Source: Desemzia sp. RIT 804
Lineage (GTDB): Bacteria; Bacillota; Bacilli; Lactobacillales; Carnobacteriaceae
Reading direction: 5' to 3'
Assembly (NCBI RefSeq): GCF_016892605.1
Contig: NZ_JAFEMV010000002.1
Coordinates: forward strand, 372,001 to 436,000
Length of the DNA stretch: 64,000 nt
Made by a program: the position numbers and the translations under genes
Shown: piece by piece, positions 1 through 9,408 of the stretch
Layout of the letters: each line of letters begins with the position of its first letter
Position numbering within the stretch: position 1 is the stretch's first letter
Notes under the pieces: model-generated
The model's input: only the letters and a program-made list of their open reading frames with translations
What the model was told of the DNA's origin: nothing
Database searches by the model: none

Positions 1-902
1 TATTTTTGCCCATGAATAGCAGTCTTTCACTAACATTAGATTCTTTTTATACGGAGACTTCCGTGTCATTTGACAGTAGTGTGTCAGAGGACATTTTTTA
101 TTTAAATGATACTTTTCAAGATACTAAAGCAACAGAAAAAGTCAGTCGTTTTCTAGATTTGTTCCGCGAAGAAGCTGGTATCAAACTGCCTGCTATTGTA
201 AAAAGCACTAATTTTGTACCCACTGCTGCAGGACTAGCTTCCTCTGCTTCAGGGATGGCCGCTTTAGCTGGTGCCGCTAACTTAGCAAGCGGATTGAATT
301 TGGATAAAACCACCCTGTCTACTTATGCCAGAAGAGGTTCAGGTTCAGCTACTCGCAGTATATTCGGCGGTTTTGTAGAATGGCAAATGGGAACGAACAA
401 CGCAGATTCATGTGCCTTGAAAGTCGACGATGCTTCATGGGATATCGGAATGGTCACTGTCGTGGTCAATGACAAACAAAAGGCTGTTTCTAGTCGTGTT
501 GGAATGAAAAACACAGTGGCTACTTCTCCTTTTTACCCAAGTTGGTTAGAATCGACAGCTGTTGATTTGAGAAATATCAAGTCCGCTATTTTGAAAAAAG
601 ATTTTGAACAAGTCGGCGAAATCACAGAAAGCAATGGGATGAAAATGCACGCTACTATGTTAGGTGCTAACCCTCCTCTTTCTTATTGGGAACCGGACAG
701 CGTTCGCGCTATGCAAGCAGTTAGAGATTTGCGTCAATCCGGTATTCCTTGTTATTTCACTATGGATGCTGGTCCGAATGTCAAAGTATTGTGCCGTTTG
801 TCGGATGGACAAAAAATCAAAGACTACTTAAGCAACATTTTCAATCCAACACAATTGATCATTTCAGGACCTGGGAAAGATATCGAAGAAATTACAGACT
901 AA
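1..902 (+). CDS. mvaD: Diphosphomevalonate decarboxylase, 5'-truncated by window edge
   Basis: This enzyme performs the ATP-dependent decarboxylation of mevalonate diphosphate to isopentenyl diphosphate in the cytoplasmic mevalonate pathway. The visible part (about 299 residues, opening with FLPMNSSLSLTL) carries the GHMP-kinase phosphate-binding loop GLASSASGMAAL near residue 76, the GSGSATRSIFGGFVEW segment and the late DAGPNVKVL motif, all typical of MvaD. Family members are about 320-335 residues and usually have 25-35 residues before PMNSS, so the true start lies upstream of the window and the in-frame TTG at position 6 is not the start. mvaK2 follows after 25 bases, indicating an operon. 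mvaK1 is probably just upstream but is not visible. Confidence 0.95.
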   Translation, partial: FLPMNSSLSLTLDSFYTETSVSFDSSVSEDIFYLNDTFQDTKATEKVSRFLDLFREEAGIKLPAIVKSTNFVPTAAGLASSASGMAALAGAANLASGLNLDKTTLSTYARRGSGSATRSIFGGFVEWQMGTNNADSCALKVDDASWDIGMVTVVVNDKQKAVSSRVGMKNTVATSPFYPSWLESTAVDLRNIKSAILKKDFEQVGEITESNGMKMHATMLGANPPLSYWEPDSVRAMQAVRDLRQSGIPCYFTMDAGPNVKVLCRLSDGQKIKDYLSNIFNPTQLIISGPGKDIEEITD

Positions 903-927
903 AAAGTATTTTTAAGGAGTGTCGTAT

Positions 928-2001
928 ATGATTACAGCTTCTGCACCTGGAAAGTTATATATCGCAGGAGAATATGCTGTTGTAGAACCTGGACACCCTG
1001 CCATTTTAGTGGCAGTAGACCAGTTCATTACTGTTTCCCTTGAAGCAACGACAGATATGGGAACTATTTTATCTAAACAATACGGGAATTTGCCAGTAAC
1101 TTGGAAAAGAGAGAATGATCGTCTGGTATTAGACAAGCGAGAAAACCCATTTCATTATATACTGGCTGCTATAGAAGTTACTGAAAGTTATGTGAAATCT
1201 TTTGGGAAAGAACTTTCTTTTTACCACTTGTCTGTAGATAGTGAGTTAGACAGTTCAAATGGCCGCAAATATGGTCTAGGATCCAGTGCTGCCGTAACGG
1301 TCGCGACCGTAAAAGGGATTTTACGTTTTTACGGCTTGCAGCATGAGACAAATGAAACGATTTTCAAATTAGCTGCTTTAGCCCATTTGTCTGTTAAAAG
1401 CAATGGTTCTTGCGGTGATGTAGCCGCTAGCGTTTTTGGTGGATGGTTGGCCTTTACGACGTTCGATCCTAAATGGGTACTTGAAAAGCAACAGCAATTC
1501 CCGGTTCGAGAAGTGATTGAATCAGACTGGCCGTATTTGTCATTTAAACCTCTGACTCCTCCAACAGAACTGCGTTTACTGATTGGTTGGACTGGATCTC
1601 CAGCATCTACTTCTCATTTAGTAGATGAAGTAACAAATAAACGTACTCAAGATACTTTAGCCTATGATGAATTCTTAAAAGCCAGCGCAATATGTGTCCA
1701 AGAAATGATTCATGGCTTTGAGGCAAAGGACATTCCTAAAATTCAAAGTGAAATCCGTCGCAATCGATCCTTATTGAAAAAGATGAGTCAATCGACCGGT
1801 GTTGTCATTGAGACCTCTGCACTGACTCATTTATGCAAGCTCGCTGAAAAATTTAATGGAGCAGCTAAATCTTCAGGAGCTGGTGGCGGTGATTGCGGAA
1901 TCGTGATATTTGACCGTAGAGATGGTGTTCTTTCTTTAATGACAGCTTGGGAAGAACAAGGCATCACTAATTTGCCCTTACATGTATACACTAAAAACTG
2001 A
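928..2001 (+). CDS. mvaK2: Phosphomevalonate kinase
   Basis: This GHMP-superfamily kinase converts phosphomevalonate to mevalonate diphosphate. The N-terminus APGKLYIAGEYAVVEPGHPA, the glycine-rich loop KYGLGSSAAVTV near residue 115 and the C-terminal SSGAGGGDCGIVI motif identify it; 357 residues is normal for bacterial MvaK2. I chose the ATG at 928 because AAGGAG lies 8 bases upstream of it; the in-frame GTG at 919 overlaps that ribosome binding site. It is the middle gene of the mvaD-mvaK2-fni operon, 43 bases before fni. Confidence 0.95.
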   Translation: MITASAPGKLYIAGEYAVVEPGHPAILVAVDQFITVSLEATTDMGTILSKQYGNLPVTWKRENDRLVLDKRENPFHYILAAIEVTESYVKSFGKELSFYHLSVDSELDSSNGRKYGLGSSAAVTVATVKGILRFYGLQHETNETIFKLAALAHLSVKSNGSCGDVAASVFGGWLAFTTFDPKWVLEKQQQFPVREVIESDWPYLSFKPLTPPTELRLLIGWTGSPASTSHLVDEVTNKRTQDTLAYDEFLKASAICVQEMIHGFEAKDIPKIQSEIRRNRSLLKKMSQSTGVVIETSALTHLCKLAEKFNGAAKSSGAGGGDCGIVIFDRRDGVLSLMTAWEEQGITNLPLHVYTKN

Positions 2002-2044
2002 TAGCCTGTGAAGCTCTAAGCTATCATTCTGCAGGAGGCTACTA

Positions 2045-3115
2045 ATGGAGAAAAAGAATAATCGGAAAAACGAACATGTTTCATTGGCAGAGCATTTCTA
2101 CACTGAAACGCACCAGACAGATTTTGACCATATCCGATTTGTGCATCACTCAATACCAGAAACCGGTACTCAAAAGATTGATCTTTCAACTTCTTTTGCT
2201 GGACTATCCATGACTCAACCGTTCTATATCAATGCTATGACTGGCGGAAGTTCATGGACAAAGAAAGTCAATGAAAAATTAGCTACAGTGGCTAGAGAAA
2301 CTGGCCTACTAATGGCTTCTGGATCATTAAGCGCTGGTTTGAAAGATCCATCTGTGGCAGATAGTTTTACGATTATTCGTGAAACTAATCCAAATGGACA
2401 AATTTTAGCTAATTTAGGCGGCGGTCAAACGCTGGAAAATGCTAAAAAAGCTATCAACTTGATCCAAGCTAATGGATTACAGATCCATTTGAATACTCCA
2501 CAAGAAATCGTGATGCCTGAAGGAGACAGAGACTTCTCTTCTTGGCTGACCAAGTTAGAACAAATCGTAAAAGGTGTAGATGTGCCTGTTATTGTTAAAG
2601 AAGTCGGCTTTGGAATGAGTCGCGAGACGATGCAGCAGCTAGCATCAATTGGGGTAAAAACTATTGATGTTAGTGGAAAAGGCGGAACTAATTTTGCTCA
2701 AATCGAAAACTACCGCCGAACCAAGAATTCAATGGACTTTTTAGAAGATTGGGGACAATCTACTGCAATTTCTCTTCTTGAAGCCCAACCACTTATGGGC
2801 TCGACAGAAATATTGGCTTCAGGAGGTATTCGTACGCAAATGGATATCTTAAAAAGTTTATCGCTAGGAGCTCATGCAGCCGGTATTTCTGGTTACTTCT
2901 TGCATTATGTTTTACAACATGGTGTCGATGAAACGATTGCTCATGTTGAGCAAATTAAAGAGCAGTTAGTGGCTGTAATGACTCTACTAGGAGCTGAATC
3001 GGTTGCTGATTTGCAAAAGACTGATTTAATCATCACTGGTCCTGTAAGAGATTGGTGTGAAGCAAGAGATATTGATTATCGCTCTTTTGCTCGAAGAAAC
3101 CAATTGTTTGATTAA
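2045..3115 (+). CDS. fni: Isopentenyl-diphosphate delta-isomerase, type 2 (FMN)
   Basis: The type II isomerase interconverts isopentenyl and dimethylallyl diphosphate using reduced FMN and NAD(P)H. The 356-residue protein has the family signatures RKNEHVSLAEHFY near the N-terminus, AMTGGSSWT, EVGFGMSRET, DVSGKGGTNFAQIEN and the FMN-phosphate-binding region LASGGIRTQMDILKSLSLGA. AGGAGG sits 6 bases before the ATG. It is the last gene of the mevalonate operon. Its probable terminator (3371-3406) is about 255 bases downstream, with a long copy of repeat R1 inserted in between. Confidence 0.96.
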   Translation: MEKKNNRKNEHVSLAEHFYTETHQTDFDHIRFVHHSIPETGTQKIDLSTSFAGLSMTQPFYINAMTGGSSWTKKVNEKLATVARETGLLMASGSLSAGLKDPSVADSFTIIRETNPNGQILANLGGGQTLENAKKAINLIQANGLQIHLNTPQEIVMPEGDRDFSSWLTKLEQIVKGVDVPVIVKEVGFGMSRETMQQLASIGVKTIDVSGKGGTNFAQIENYRRTKNSMDFLEDWGQSTAISLLEAQPLMGSTEILASGGIRTQMDILKSLSLGAHAAGISGYFLHYVLQHGVDETIAHVEQIKEQLVAVMTLLGAESVADLQKTDLIITGPVRDWCEARDIDYRSFARRNQLFD

Positions 3116-3140
3116 GATAGTTGCTCTTGAAAAAGAAGTT

Positions 3141-3364
3141 ATCTATTTTATGGCGTTGGTAAAGAAATTTCCTCCAGTCTATGGGATTGCTTATGGAAAG
3201 CCACCCCATATCCCTGCAGAAATTTCTAGGAGTGAGTTTCTAAAAGGTTTAGAGTTAAAAAAAATCTATTTTTTACTTACCAACGTCAAATGGTGCAGAA
3301 CCGGAATTTCTAGAGGAGAGTATTTAAGTAAGTTAATCTTTCTACTAACGTTAAATGATGAAGA
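3141..3364 (-). repeat. Dispersed repeat R1, long copy (reverse orientation)
   Basis: On the minus strand the two ends match the ends of the R1 copies at 10.1 and 20.3 kb: one end reads TAACGTTAGTAGAAAG and the other CTTTACCAACGCCATAAAA. This copy is about 224 bp because its middle is about 120 bp longer than in the other copies. It lies between the fni stop codon and the fni terminator. A 129-codon open frame across it looks like chance. Confidence 0.7.
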
Positions 3365-3370
3365 AGCGAA

Positions 3371-3406
3371 AAAGAACGAGACCACTCATTGGTCTCGTTC
3401 TTTTTT
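3371..3406 (+). terminator. Terminator of the mevalonate operon
   Basis: A stem AAGAACGAGACCA pairs with TGGTCTCGTTCTT around a 5-base loop and is followed by a T run on the plus strand. Confidence 0.85.
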
Positions 3407-3597
3407 ATGGCGGTGGCTGTCCCCCTTCGCCATAAGTGTTGTCTAATTTACCCGTAACAGCTGATAAATTTACCTCTTTTCCCCTCTTTCTTATCCTACT
3501 TAAGCAAACAAAATAAACAAATTAAAGAGGATTCTTTTGTTCTCGATACTTTCATAGAGTACAATAGGATTGATATTACATCGAAAAGAGGGATTGT

Positions 3598-4596
3598 ATG
3601 CATGAGTTTCAAAGTCTTTTTGTGAATTCAGTAAATGGTGAAGTTCAAACAAAGTTGCGTTCTATTGGAGTGGATGATCTGCCAGAAGGCGAGGTGTTGA
3701 TTGAAGTTCATTATTCGTGTGTGAACTATAAAGATGCATTGGCTTCTAAAACCGGCACTGGTGTGATCAGAAATTATCCTATGGTTCTAGGGATTGATTT
3801 GAGCGGTGTCGTTGTTTCTTCTGATTCAGAAGACTTTCAAGTTGGAGATAAAGTGATCGTCACAAGTTACAAATTAGGCGTCGGTCACTACGGCGGATAC
3901 AGCGAGTACGCCCGCGTGCCTAGTGAATGGGTGGTTCCTTTGCCAGAAGGTCTGTCTTTAAAAGAAGCCATGATAATCGGAACAGCGGGCTTTACTGCTG
4001 CTCAATCTATTTATTATTTAGAGGAATCTGGAGCGAAACCGGACAAAGGAGACATCTTAGTTCAAGGAGCAACGGGTGGTGTAGGTAGTTTTGCAGTTTC
4101 GATTTTAGCTAAACTCAACTATACAGTTGCAACTGTAAGTCGGAAAAAAGAACAAGCTGCAGATTATTTAACACGTCTAGGCGCACAACAGATTCTTCAC
4201 CCTGACGAGATTCGATTAGAGCCGGCAAAACCTTTAGCTAAACAGCGCTGGGCGGGTGTGGTTGACCCAGTTGGTGGCGAACAGTTACCTCATCTATTTG
4301 CTCAAGTAAAAAGTTTTGGTGCTGTTGCATTGAGTGGTAATGCAGGTGGAAATCATTTTGAATCGACTGTGTTGCCTTTTATTCTTCGAGGGATTCGTTT
4401 GATTGGAGTCGATTCGGTAAACTGTCCATTACCTCTTAGACTTAAATTATGGCATTTATTAGCTTCAGAATGGAAGCCAACTACATTAACTGATATGGTC
4501 GATCAAGAAATCGATTTAGCAGGTCTACCTGAGGCGTTTGAAAAAATATTAGCTGGAAAAATGACTGGCAGAACATTAGTCGTCATCAAAAAATAA
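3598..4596 (+). CDS. YhdH/AcuI-type zinc-free quinone oxidoreductase
   Basis: This is a medium-chain dehydrogenase/reductase of the YhdH/AcuI group. Known members reduce acrylyl-CoA or quinone-like enones with NADPH. The 332-residue protein shows the substrate-domain segment YSCVNYKDALASKTGTG, the conserved PMVLGIDLSGVV, and the Rossmann motif VQGATGGVGSFAVSILAKL near residue 155. No structural-zinc cysteines are seen. AAGAGGG precedes the ATG by 5 bases. It is monocistronic, with its own terminator just downstream. The physiological substrate cannot be told from sequence. Confidence 0.85.
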   Translation: MHEFQSLFVNSVNGEVQTKLRSIGVDDLPEGEVLIEVHYSCVNYKDALASKTGTGVIRNYPMVLGIDLSGVVVSSDSEDFQVGDKVIVTSYKLGVGHYGGYSEYARVPSEWVVPLPEGLSLKEAMIIGTAGFTAAQSIYYLEESGAKPDKGDILVQGATGGVGSFAVSILAKLNYTVATVSRKKEQAADYLTRLGAQQILHPDEIRLEPAKPLAKQRWAGVVDPVGGEQLPHLFAQVKSFGAVALSGNAGGNHFESTVLPFILRGIRLIGVDSVNCPLPLRLKLWHLLASEWKPTTLTDMVDQEIDLAGLPEAFEKILAGKMTGRTLVVIKK

Positions 4597-4604
4597 ATAC
4601 AAAT

Positions 4605-4650
4605 CTGCTTAAACATTAGGGTATAACTTCCTATGTTTAAGCAGTTTTTT
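4605..4650 (+). terminator. Terminator after the YhdH-type gene
   Basis: CTGCTTAAACAT pairs with ATGTTTAAGCAG, followed by six T. It lies between convergent genes. Confidence 0.85.
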
Positions 4651-4659
4651 AGTAATTGT

Positions 4660-5193
4660 TTAGTTTGACCACGGCAATTGATCAGTGATCGTTTGCGCAA
4701 ATTGTTCATGGAACGAACGACTAGACATCCGTTGCGCTTTTCTTGCTTCATATCCTTCACAAACAAACTTTTCTTCTTTAGTACTTGGTTCAACTAAAGG
4801 TACTAGTTGTTTTTCCCCTTTTTCTTTAGCGACAGCTACAAAAGTGATGAAGCTGGTGGCAGCCAAATAACGTTCCCCACTAGATAAATCTTCGCCCATA
4901 ATCTTGCAAAAAACTTCCATTGAAGTTGAGCCTGCCCCTGTTACATAACTTTCTATACAAACTGAATGATTTTCATTAAGCGGATGTAAAAAATCCAACG
5001 TGTCCATCGAAGCAGTGACGACATCGCTGCGACTATGACGTGAAGCAGATATGGATGCTGTATCATCAATATAACTCATTAATTTCCCGCCAAATAAAGT
5101 CCGATGCGAGTTGACATCTCCAGGGAATACACGGTGTGTCTGAATCACTTTAGATTCCCAGCTTTTTTTTACTTCTCGATTTTGATTTACCAT
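4660..5193 (-). CDS. Acyl-CoA thioesterase (hotdog fold)
   Basis: This is a YkhA/acyl-CoA hydrolase-type hotdog thioesterase that hydrolyses acyl-CoA to free acid and CoA. The motif VFPGDVNSHRTLFGGKLMSYIDDTA is the standard family signature, including the catalytic Asp/Asn loop; the mid-protein V.YVTGAGSTSMEVFC strand also fits. I prefer the ATG at 5193 (177 residues) because GGAGG lies 8 bases upstream; the earlier in-frame ATG at 5208 is part of that ribosome binding site. Acyl chain specificity is unknown. Confidence 0.88.
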   Translation of the reverse strand: MVNQNREVKKSWESKVIQTHRVFPGDVNSHRTLFGGKLMSYIDDTASISASRHSRSDVVTASMDTLDFLHPLNENHSVCIESYVTGAGSTSMEVFCKIMGEDLSSGERYLAATSFITFVAVAKEKGEKQLVPLVEPSTKEEKFVCEGYEARKAQRMSSRSFHEQFAQTITDQLPWSN

Positions 5194-5283
5194 GCTAAAA
5201 GCCTCCATCTAATTTTCTACGCCCATTGTAACACGAAAGCTATTTATCCAATTTCGTTTTTCCATTCTATAAGGATAGAGCTC

Positions 5284-5607
5284 TTAGAAAAACCAAATCA
5301 TAAAACTAATACCAATAATTCCAAATACCATCGACCAGAGTAAGCTCTGTGTCTTATAAGCTATGTAAAAGACAAGCACTGTTGGAAGTAATTTTACATT
5401 TTCTATAGGGTTTACGTTCACTTCACTGTTCCAAAAAAAGACATCCGAAAAAACCAATGCCGCAAAAATAGAGACAGGTATAAAAGACATCCATTTCGCT
5501 AATTTCTTAGGGATCTGGCGATTGCTGAGAACCAGCATAGGAATAAACCGTGGGAAATAAGTCACCACTGCCATTCCTAAAATCAACCCCAACAGATTAC
5601 TATTCAT
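5284..5607 (-). CDS. azlD: AzlD-family branched-chain amino acid exporter, small subunit
   Basis: This small hydrophobic protein (107 residues, about four membrane segments) is the partner of AzlC in export of branched-chain amino acids or analogues. The motif TYFPRFIPMLVLSNRQIPK near residue 22 is typical of AzlD. It overlaps the end of azlC by 8 bases, indicating translational coupling. I chose the ATG at 5607; an in-frame start further upstream would lie inside azlC and give an unusually charged N-terminus. Confidence 0.85.
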   Translation of the reverse strand: MNSNLLGLILGMAVVTYFPRFIPMLVLSNRQIPKKLAKWMSFIPVSIFAALVFSDVFFWNSEVNVNPIENVKLLPTVLVFYIAYKTQSLLWSMVFGIIGISFMIWFF

Positions 5608-6319
5608 CTTGAATCGCATCTCCTTCCACAGTTCTTTTCTTCTCTCTTTGTTCATCTAACAGGTACCCTATAAAGGAAGCCAAAACCGCGGCAATCACCA
5701 ATGAAATGTTGTGATGTAGTATCACCATTAAGATCACTGCAAGTACGCCAGACAAAATACCAACAAGAACAAAGATTTTAGATACAAATTGATTCACTAA
5801 CATACACGTAAACATTGCGATCAATACATAATTCATGATGACGGTATTCATCGAAAAAGAGCTGCCTATATAGCCCCCAACAACTGTACTTCCCACCCAG
5901 CTAGAGTATGCCAACAGATTAGCTGACAAGGCTTCTTCAGGTCTCCATTCTTTATCCGTTTGAAACTGATTGTAGTTGATAGCATAAGCTTCATCCGCTA
6001 ATGTGTGACTAAACAACATTAAAAAAGGCACCGAGCGTTTTTTAAAGAACGGCGCTATGCTGGAACTCATTAATAAATGTCTTAAATTTAAAAAAAACGT
6101 CATGATGACAATAGAAGGCATCGTAGCACCAGCTGAAAGCATTGAAGCTGCCATAAATTGTCCTGCACCGGCAAAAACCAGCAGACTCATTAAAAATATT
6201 CCCCATAATCCTATTCCTGCCTCATATAACAGCATGCCGCACGCTAAACCTAACGGAACATAACTGATCATGACAGGATAGATTTTTTTGAACCCTTCCA
6301 ACCATTCTTTTTTTCCCAC
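5600..6319 (-). CDS. azlC: AzlC-family branched-chain amino acid exporter, large subunit
   Basis: This multi-pass membrane protein (239 residues, six to seven predicted segments) forms a two-component exporter with AzlD. The segments YVPLGLACGMLLYEAG, FAGAGQFMAASMLSAGA and LRHLLMSSSIAPFF are diagnostic of AzlC. The GTG at 6319 is preceded by a G-rich Shine-Dalgarno, so I prefer it to the TTG at 6334 that overlaps that site. It is the first gene of the azlCD pair and diverges from the TraX-like gene. Confidence 0.85.
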   Translation of the reverse strand: MGKKEWLEGFKKIYPVMISYVPLGLACGMLLYEAGIGLWGIFLMSLLVFAGAGQFMAASMLSAGATMPSIVIMTFFLNLRHLLMSSSIAPFFKKRSVPFLMLFSHTLADEAYAINYNQFQTDKEWRPEEALSANLLAYSSWVGSTVVGGYIGSSFSMNTVIMNYVLIAMFTCMLVNQFVSKIFVLVGILSGVLAVILMVILHHNISLVIAAVLASFIGYLLDEQREKKRTVEGDAIQDE

Positions 6320-6461
6320 TCTCTTCCCCCCCAAATCTAAATATTAAAAATCATTATAGCATAATCGATTTTATTTTTTTCGAGAAAGATGAATTATTAT
6401 ATTATTCGCTTAGTTCTTTTGTATAATAAAACATATACTTTTAGAAAACTGGAGGGACACA

Positions 6462-7067
6462 ATGGAAACCATTTCGATGCAATCCCATAGCTTTGATGAA
6501 AAAAGTAATTTAATTAAATGGTTAGCGATCATTATCATGACTATCGATCATATAGGAGCTTATCTTTTACCGCAATTTGTTATGCTGCGTGTTATCGGCC
6601 GAATCGCGTTTCCTTTATTTTTGTACACTACTGTACTAGGGGCACAACGCACACGTAACTTTAACCGTTATCTCTTTCAATTAGTGCTTTTTGGTATCAT
6701 TTCCATTCCTGTTACCTTAGGAAGAATCAATATTTTATTTTCCCTAGCTTTGTTTGCTCTCTCAATGAAAGACAAACGTTTTTTTCTGCCCTGTTTGATA
6801 GCAAGTTATTTCGTTGAGTACGGTATCTATGGATTTCTCTTAGGCTGGGCTATTTATATATTGGTTTTCGAAAACCGATATCTTGGTATTTTAGCTTACT
6901 TCCTTTTACACATCCCTGAATTAGGGACCATTCAAATTTATGCTGTCTTGGCTTTGATCCCAATACTGCTTCCTTTTCGTCTTCACTTGATACGAGTTCC
7001 AAAATTTTTAGGCTACGCTTATTACCCACTCCATCTAGCAGTGATTCATTTTATCGCTAGATTATAG
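6462..7067 (+). CDS. TraX-family membrane protein
   Basis: This 201-residue polytopic membrane protein matches the TraX family, originally named for F-pilin N-acetylation and now widely annotated in Firmicutes without a known role. Visible signatures are LIKWLAIIIMTIDHIGAYLLP near residue 17, RVIGRIAFPLFLY, and a C-terminal YYPLHLAVI segment. All suggest an acyltransferase-type membrane fold with about seven to eight segments. GGAGGG lies 7 bases before the ATG. It stands alone, followed by repeat R1 and then a terminator. There is no conjugation gene nearby, so pilin acetylation is unlikely. Confidence 0.75.
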   Translation: METISMQSHSFDEKSNLIKWLAIIIMTIDHIGAYLLPQFVMLRVIGRIAFPLFLYTTVLGAQRTRNFNRYLFQLVLFGIISIPVTLGRINILFSLALFALSMKDKRFFLPCLIASYFVEYGIYGFLLGWAIYILVFENRYLGILAYFLLHIPELGTIQIYAVLALIPILLPFRLHLIRVPKFLGYAYYPLHLAVIHFIARL

Positions 7068-7078
7068 TAAGAAAAAAG

Positions 7079-7179
7079 TTCTTCATCATCTACTGTTGCA
7101 GAAAGTCTGAGTTGCTTAAACACCAACTTCAGGAATTCCTGGAAGAAATTTCTTTGCCAACACCATAAAGTAGTTATCC
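7079..7179 (+). repeat. Dispersed repeat R1
   Basis: It shares GTTCTTCAT, AGAAAGTCTGAGTTGCTTAA, ACACCAACTTC and the CCAACACCATAAA right end with the R1 copies at 10.1, 20.3 and 58.6 kb. It sits between the stop of the TraX-like gene and its terminator. Confidence 0.75.
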
Positions 7180-7182
7180 GCA

Positions 7183-7228
7183 AAAAACACGTTGAGCGTC
7201 AGTAAAAATAAGACGGTCAACGTGTTTT
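7183..7228. terminator. Bidirectional terminator between traX-like gene and pdp
   Basis: AAAAACACGTTGA pairs with TCAACGTGTTTT, with A and T runs on both sides. It serves two convergent genes. Confidence 0.8.
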
Positions 7229-7237
7229 ATCTATTGT

Positions 7238-8542
7238 TTATTCACCAACTAAAACATCGTAAATCAATGGCAAGGGTTCAGCTTTATCAGCGATCGTAAT
7301 GCATTCCCATATTTTTTGTTCTACATCTGGAACTTCTTCTTGATTGCTGTGGATAGTCAATAAAGATTCCCCTTTTTTAACAGGGTCTCCCACTTTTTTA
7401 TGCAATACTAATCCAACAGCTAAATCAATCTCGCTTTCTTTAGTTGCACGTCCTGCACCCAACATCATGGAAGCAACCCCTAACTCATCGGCAACCAATT
7501 CAGCCAAATAGCCGTCTTTATTGGCTAAAACTTCCGTTTGGTAAGCTGCTTTAGGTAATAATTCTGGATCATCTGCAACAGCCGGATCTCCGCCTTGTGC
7601 TGCCACAAAGGTTTTGAAGACTTTCAGCGCTTCCCCGTTTTCTAAGTTTTCTTTCAAGATCTCTCTTGCTTCGTCCAGATTTTTACCTACTCCAGCTAGA
7701 TGAGCCATTTGGCTGCCCAACGTTAAGCACAAATCCACCACATCTGCTGGTCCGTGACCTTTTAAGGTATCAATGGCTTCTTGAACTTCTAAAGCATTCC
7801 CGATAGCAAATCCTAGAGGTTGGCTCATATCTGAAATAACTGCCATCGTTTTTCTTCCAACATGATTTCCAATTTTCACCATCGCTTCTGCTAGTTCACG
7901 AGCAGCTTCTGGAGTCTTCATAAATGCACCAGCACCTGTTTTTACGTCTAACACAATTGCGTCTGCACCCGCTGCGATTTTTTTACTCATAATGGAGCTG
8001 GCGATCAACGGAATAGATTCTACCGTACTGGTTACGTCTCTTAACGCATACAATTTTTTATCCGCCGGCGTTAAGTTTCCAGATTGTCCCACAACAGCAA
8101 CTTTGTGTTTATTTACTTGTTCCACAAATTCTTCTTGGCTCAATTCTACATGGAACCCTGGGATCGCCTCTAATTTGTCGATCGTACCGCCAGTGTGACC
8201 TAAGCCTCTTCCGCTCATCTTAGCGATTGGAACGCCTACGCTGGCTACTAATGGAGCTAAAATCAAAGTCGTTGTGTCACCGACTCCACCAGTGGAGTGT
8301 TTATCTACCTTTACACCTGCAATTTGAGACAAATCGATTTCATCGCCAGATTTTACCATACTCATCGTTAAAGCTCCGCGCTCGGCATCTGTCATATCTT
8401 CAAAATAAATCGCCATCAGCATGGCGCTCATTTGGTAATCTGGTATTTCATTGGTTGTGTATTGTTCTATCATCCATTGAATTTCTTCAGTGGTCAATTC
8501 TTTACCTTGTTGTTTTTTTTGGATCAAGTCTACCATTCTCAC
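7238..8542 (-). CDS. pdp: Pyrimidine-nucleoside phosphorylase
   Basis: It catalyses phosphorolysis of uridine, thymidine and deoxyuridine to the base and (deoxy)ribose-1-phosphate in nucleoside salvage. The 434-residue protein carries [16 protein letters not shown] near residue 80 and the phosphorylase signature [20 protein letters not shown] near residue 109. The start is GTG at 8542, with AGGAG 10 bases upstream; ATG at 8536 is an alternative. It is downstream of rpiA, a functional match because released ribose-phosphate enters the pentose phosphate pathway, but a terminator separates them. Confidence 0.95.
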   Translation of the reverse strand: MRMVDLIQKKQQGKELTTEEIQWMIEQYTTNEIPDYQMSAMLMAIYFEDMTDAERGALTMSMVKSGDEIDLSQIAGVKVDKHSTGGVGDTTTLILAPLVASVGVPIAKMSGRGLGHTGGTIDKLEAIPGFHVELSQEEFVEQVNKHKVAVVGQSGNLTPADKKLYALRDVTSTVESIPLIASSIMSKKIAAGADAIVLDVKTGAGAFMKTPEAARELAEAMVKIGNHVGRKTMAVISDMSQPLGFAIGNALEVQEAIDTLKGHGPADVVDLCLTLGSQMAHLAGVGKNLDEAREILKENLENGEALKVFKTFVAAQGGDPAVADDPELLPKAAYQTEVLANKDGYLAELVADELGVASMMLGAGRATKESEIDLAVGLVLHKKVGDPVKKGESLLTIHSNQEEVPDVEQKIWECITIADKAEPLPLIYDVLVGE

Positions 8543-8663
8543 TCAACATCATCTCCTTGTCGCTGTTACAAAATTATTTTACCATACTTATAACGGGAAC
8601 CGCTTTCTATTCGCTGAAATATGAGAAGAATTTCACCCTTTCTCCTCAAAGGGATACAACAAC

Positions 8664-8704
8664 AAAAGTCTTTTCCTCATCTTATGATTGAGAAAAAGAC
8701 TTTT
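8664..8704 (-). terminator. Terminator of rpiA
   Basis: AAAAGTCTTTTTCTCAA on the minus strand pairs with the A/T-rich 3' arm ending GAAAAGACTTTT, 3 bases after the rpiA stop. Confidence 0.8.
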
Positions 8705-8707
8705 CAT

Positions 8708-9379
8708 TTATCTGGCTTCTATAATTTCTACACCTGATTCGCTTCCAACAATGATCGTGTTGACACGATCTAAGAATAGACCATGTTCTACAACGCCCGT
8801 TAATCCATCTAACCATTCTGCTAGTTCATGGGGGCGTTCGATTCTTTCCATATGTAGATCAATGATATAATGCCCTGCATCTGTCATCAGCAGTTCTTCA
8901 TTCGTATCTTGCCTAAAAGTTGGTTTGTACCCTTTATCCTCAAACAAACGATACAATTGCTGACTGCCATAAGGGATAACTTCGACAGGCAATGGGAAGG
9001 CACCTAACTCTTCGACCATTTTACTGTCATCTACGATCCAGATCACTTTATCTGAATTATCCGCAACGATCTTTTCAAATAAATGAGCTGCTCCTCCACC
9101 TTTTATTCCTTGGTAAGCTTGGCTGATTTCATCTGCCCCATCTATGGTGATATCGATCCGATCAATTTCATCAACGCTTTTTAAAGGAATTCCTAATGCT
9201 TCAGCTTGTTCTTGTGTACGATTAGAAGTAGTTACACCAATAATATTCAATCCTTCTTTTACACGTTTTCCGATTGCTTCAACCATATAATAAGCCGTTG
9301 ATCCCGTTCCTAAACCAACTACCATACCATCTTTCACAAATTCTGCTGCTTTTTCTCCAACCATTTGCTTTAAGTCCAT
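8708..9379 (-). CDS. rpiA: Ribose-5-phosphate isomerase A
   Basis: It interconverts ribose-5-phosphate and ribulose-5-phosphate in the pentose phosphate pathway. At 223 residues it is the usual length. It has the nucleotide/phosphate loop [17 protein letters not shown] near residue 22, the active-site [16 protein letters not shown] near residue 74, and [13 protein letters not shown] with the catalytic-region lysine and glutamate. An AAGGGG ribosome binding site precedes the ATG. It is 29 bases downstream of the ASCH gene on the same strand, so the two may be co-transcribed. Confidence 0.96.
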   Translation of the reverse strand: MDLKQMVGEKAAEFVKDGMVVGLGTGSTAYYMVEAIGKRVKEGLNIIGVTTSNRTQEQAEALGIPLKSVDEIDRIDITIDGADEISQAYQGIKGGGAAHLFEKIVADNSDKVIWIVDDSKMVEELGAFPLPVEVIPYGSQQLYRLFEDKGYKPTFRQDTNEELLMTDAGHYIIDLHMERIERPHELAEWLDGLTGVVEHGLFLDRVNTIIVGSESGVEIIEAR

Positions 9380-9408
9380 TAGGCAATTCCCCTTTTATTA
9401 TCATTTGA

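Noticed and set aside
3057-3446. 129-codon open frame on the plus strand after fni
   Set aside because: It overlaps the end of fni, then runs through repeat R1 and the terminator hairpin. There is no ribosome binding site and no protein-like composition.
8227-8691. 154-codon plus-strand frame opposite pdp
   Set aside because: It is the antisense shadow of the phosphorylase gene with no family resemblance.
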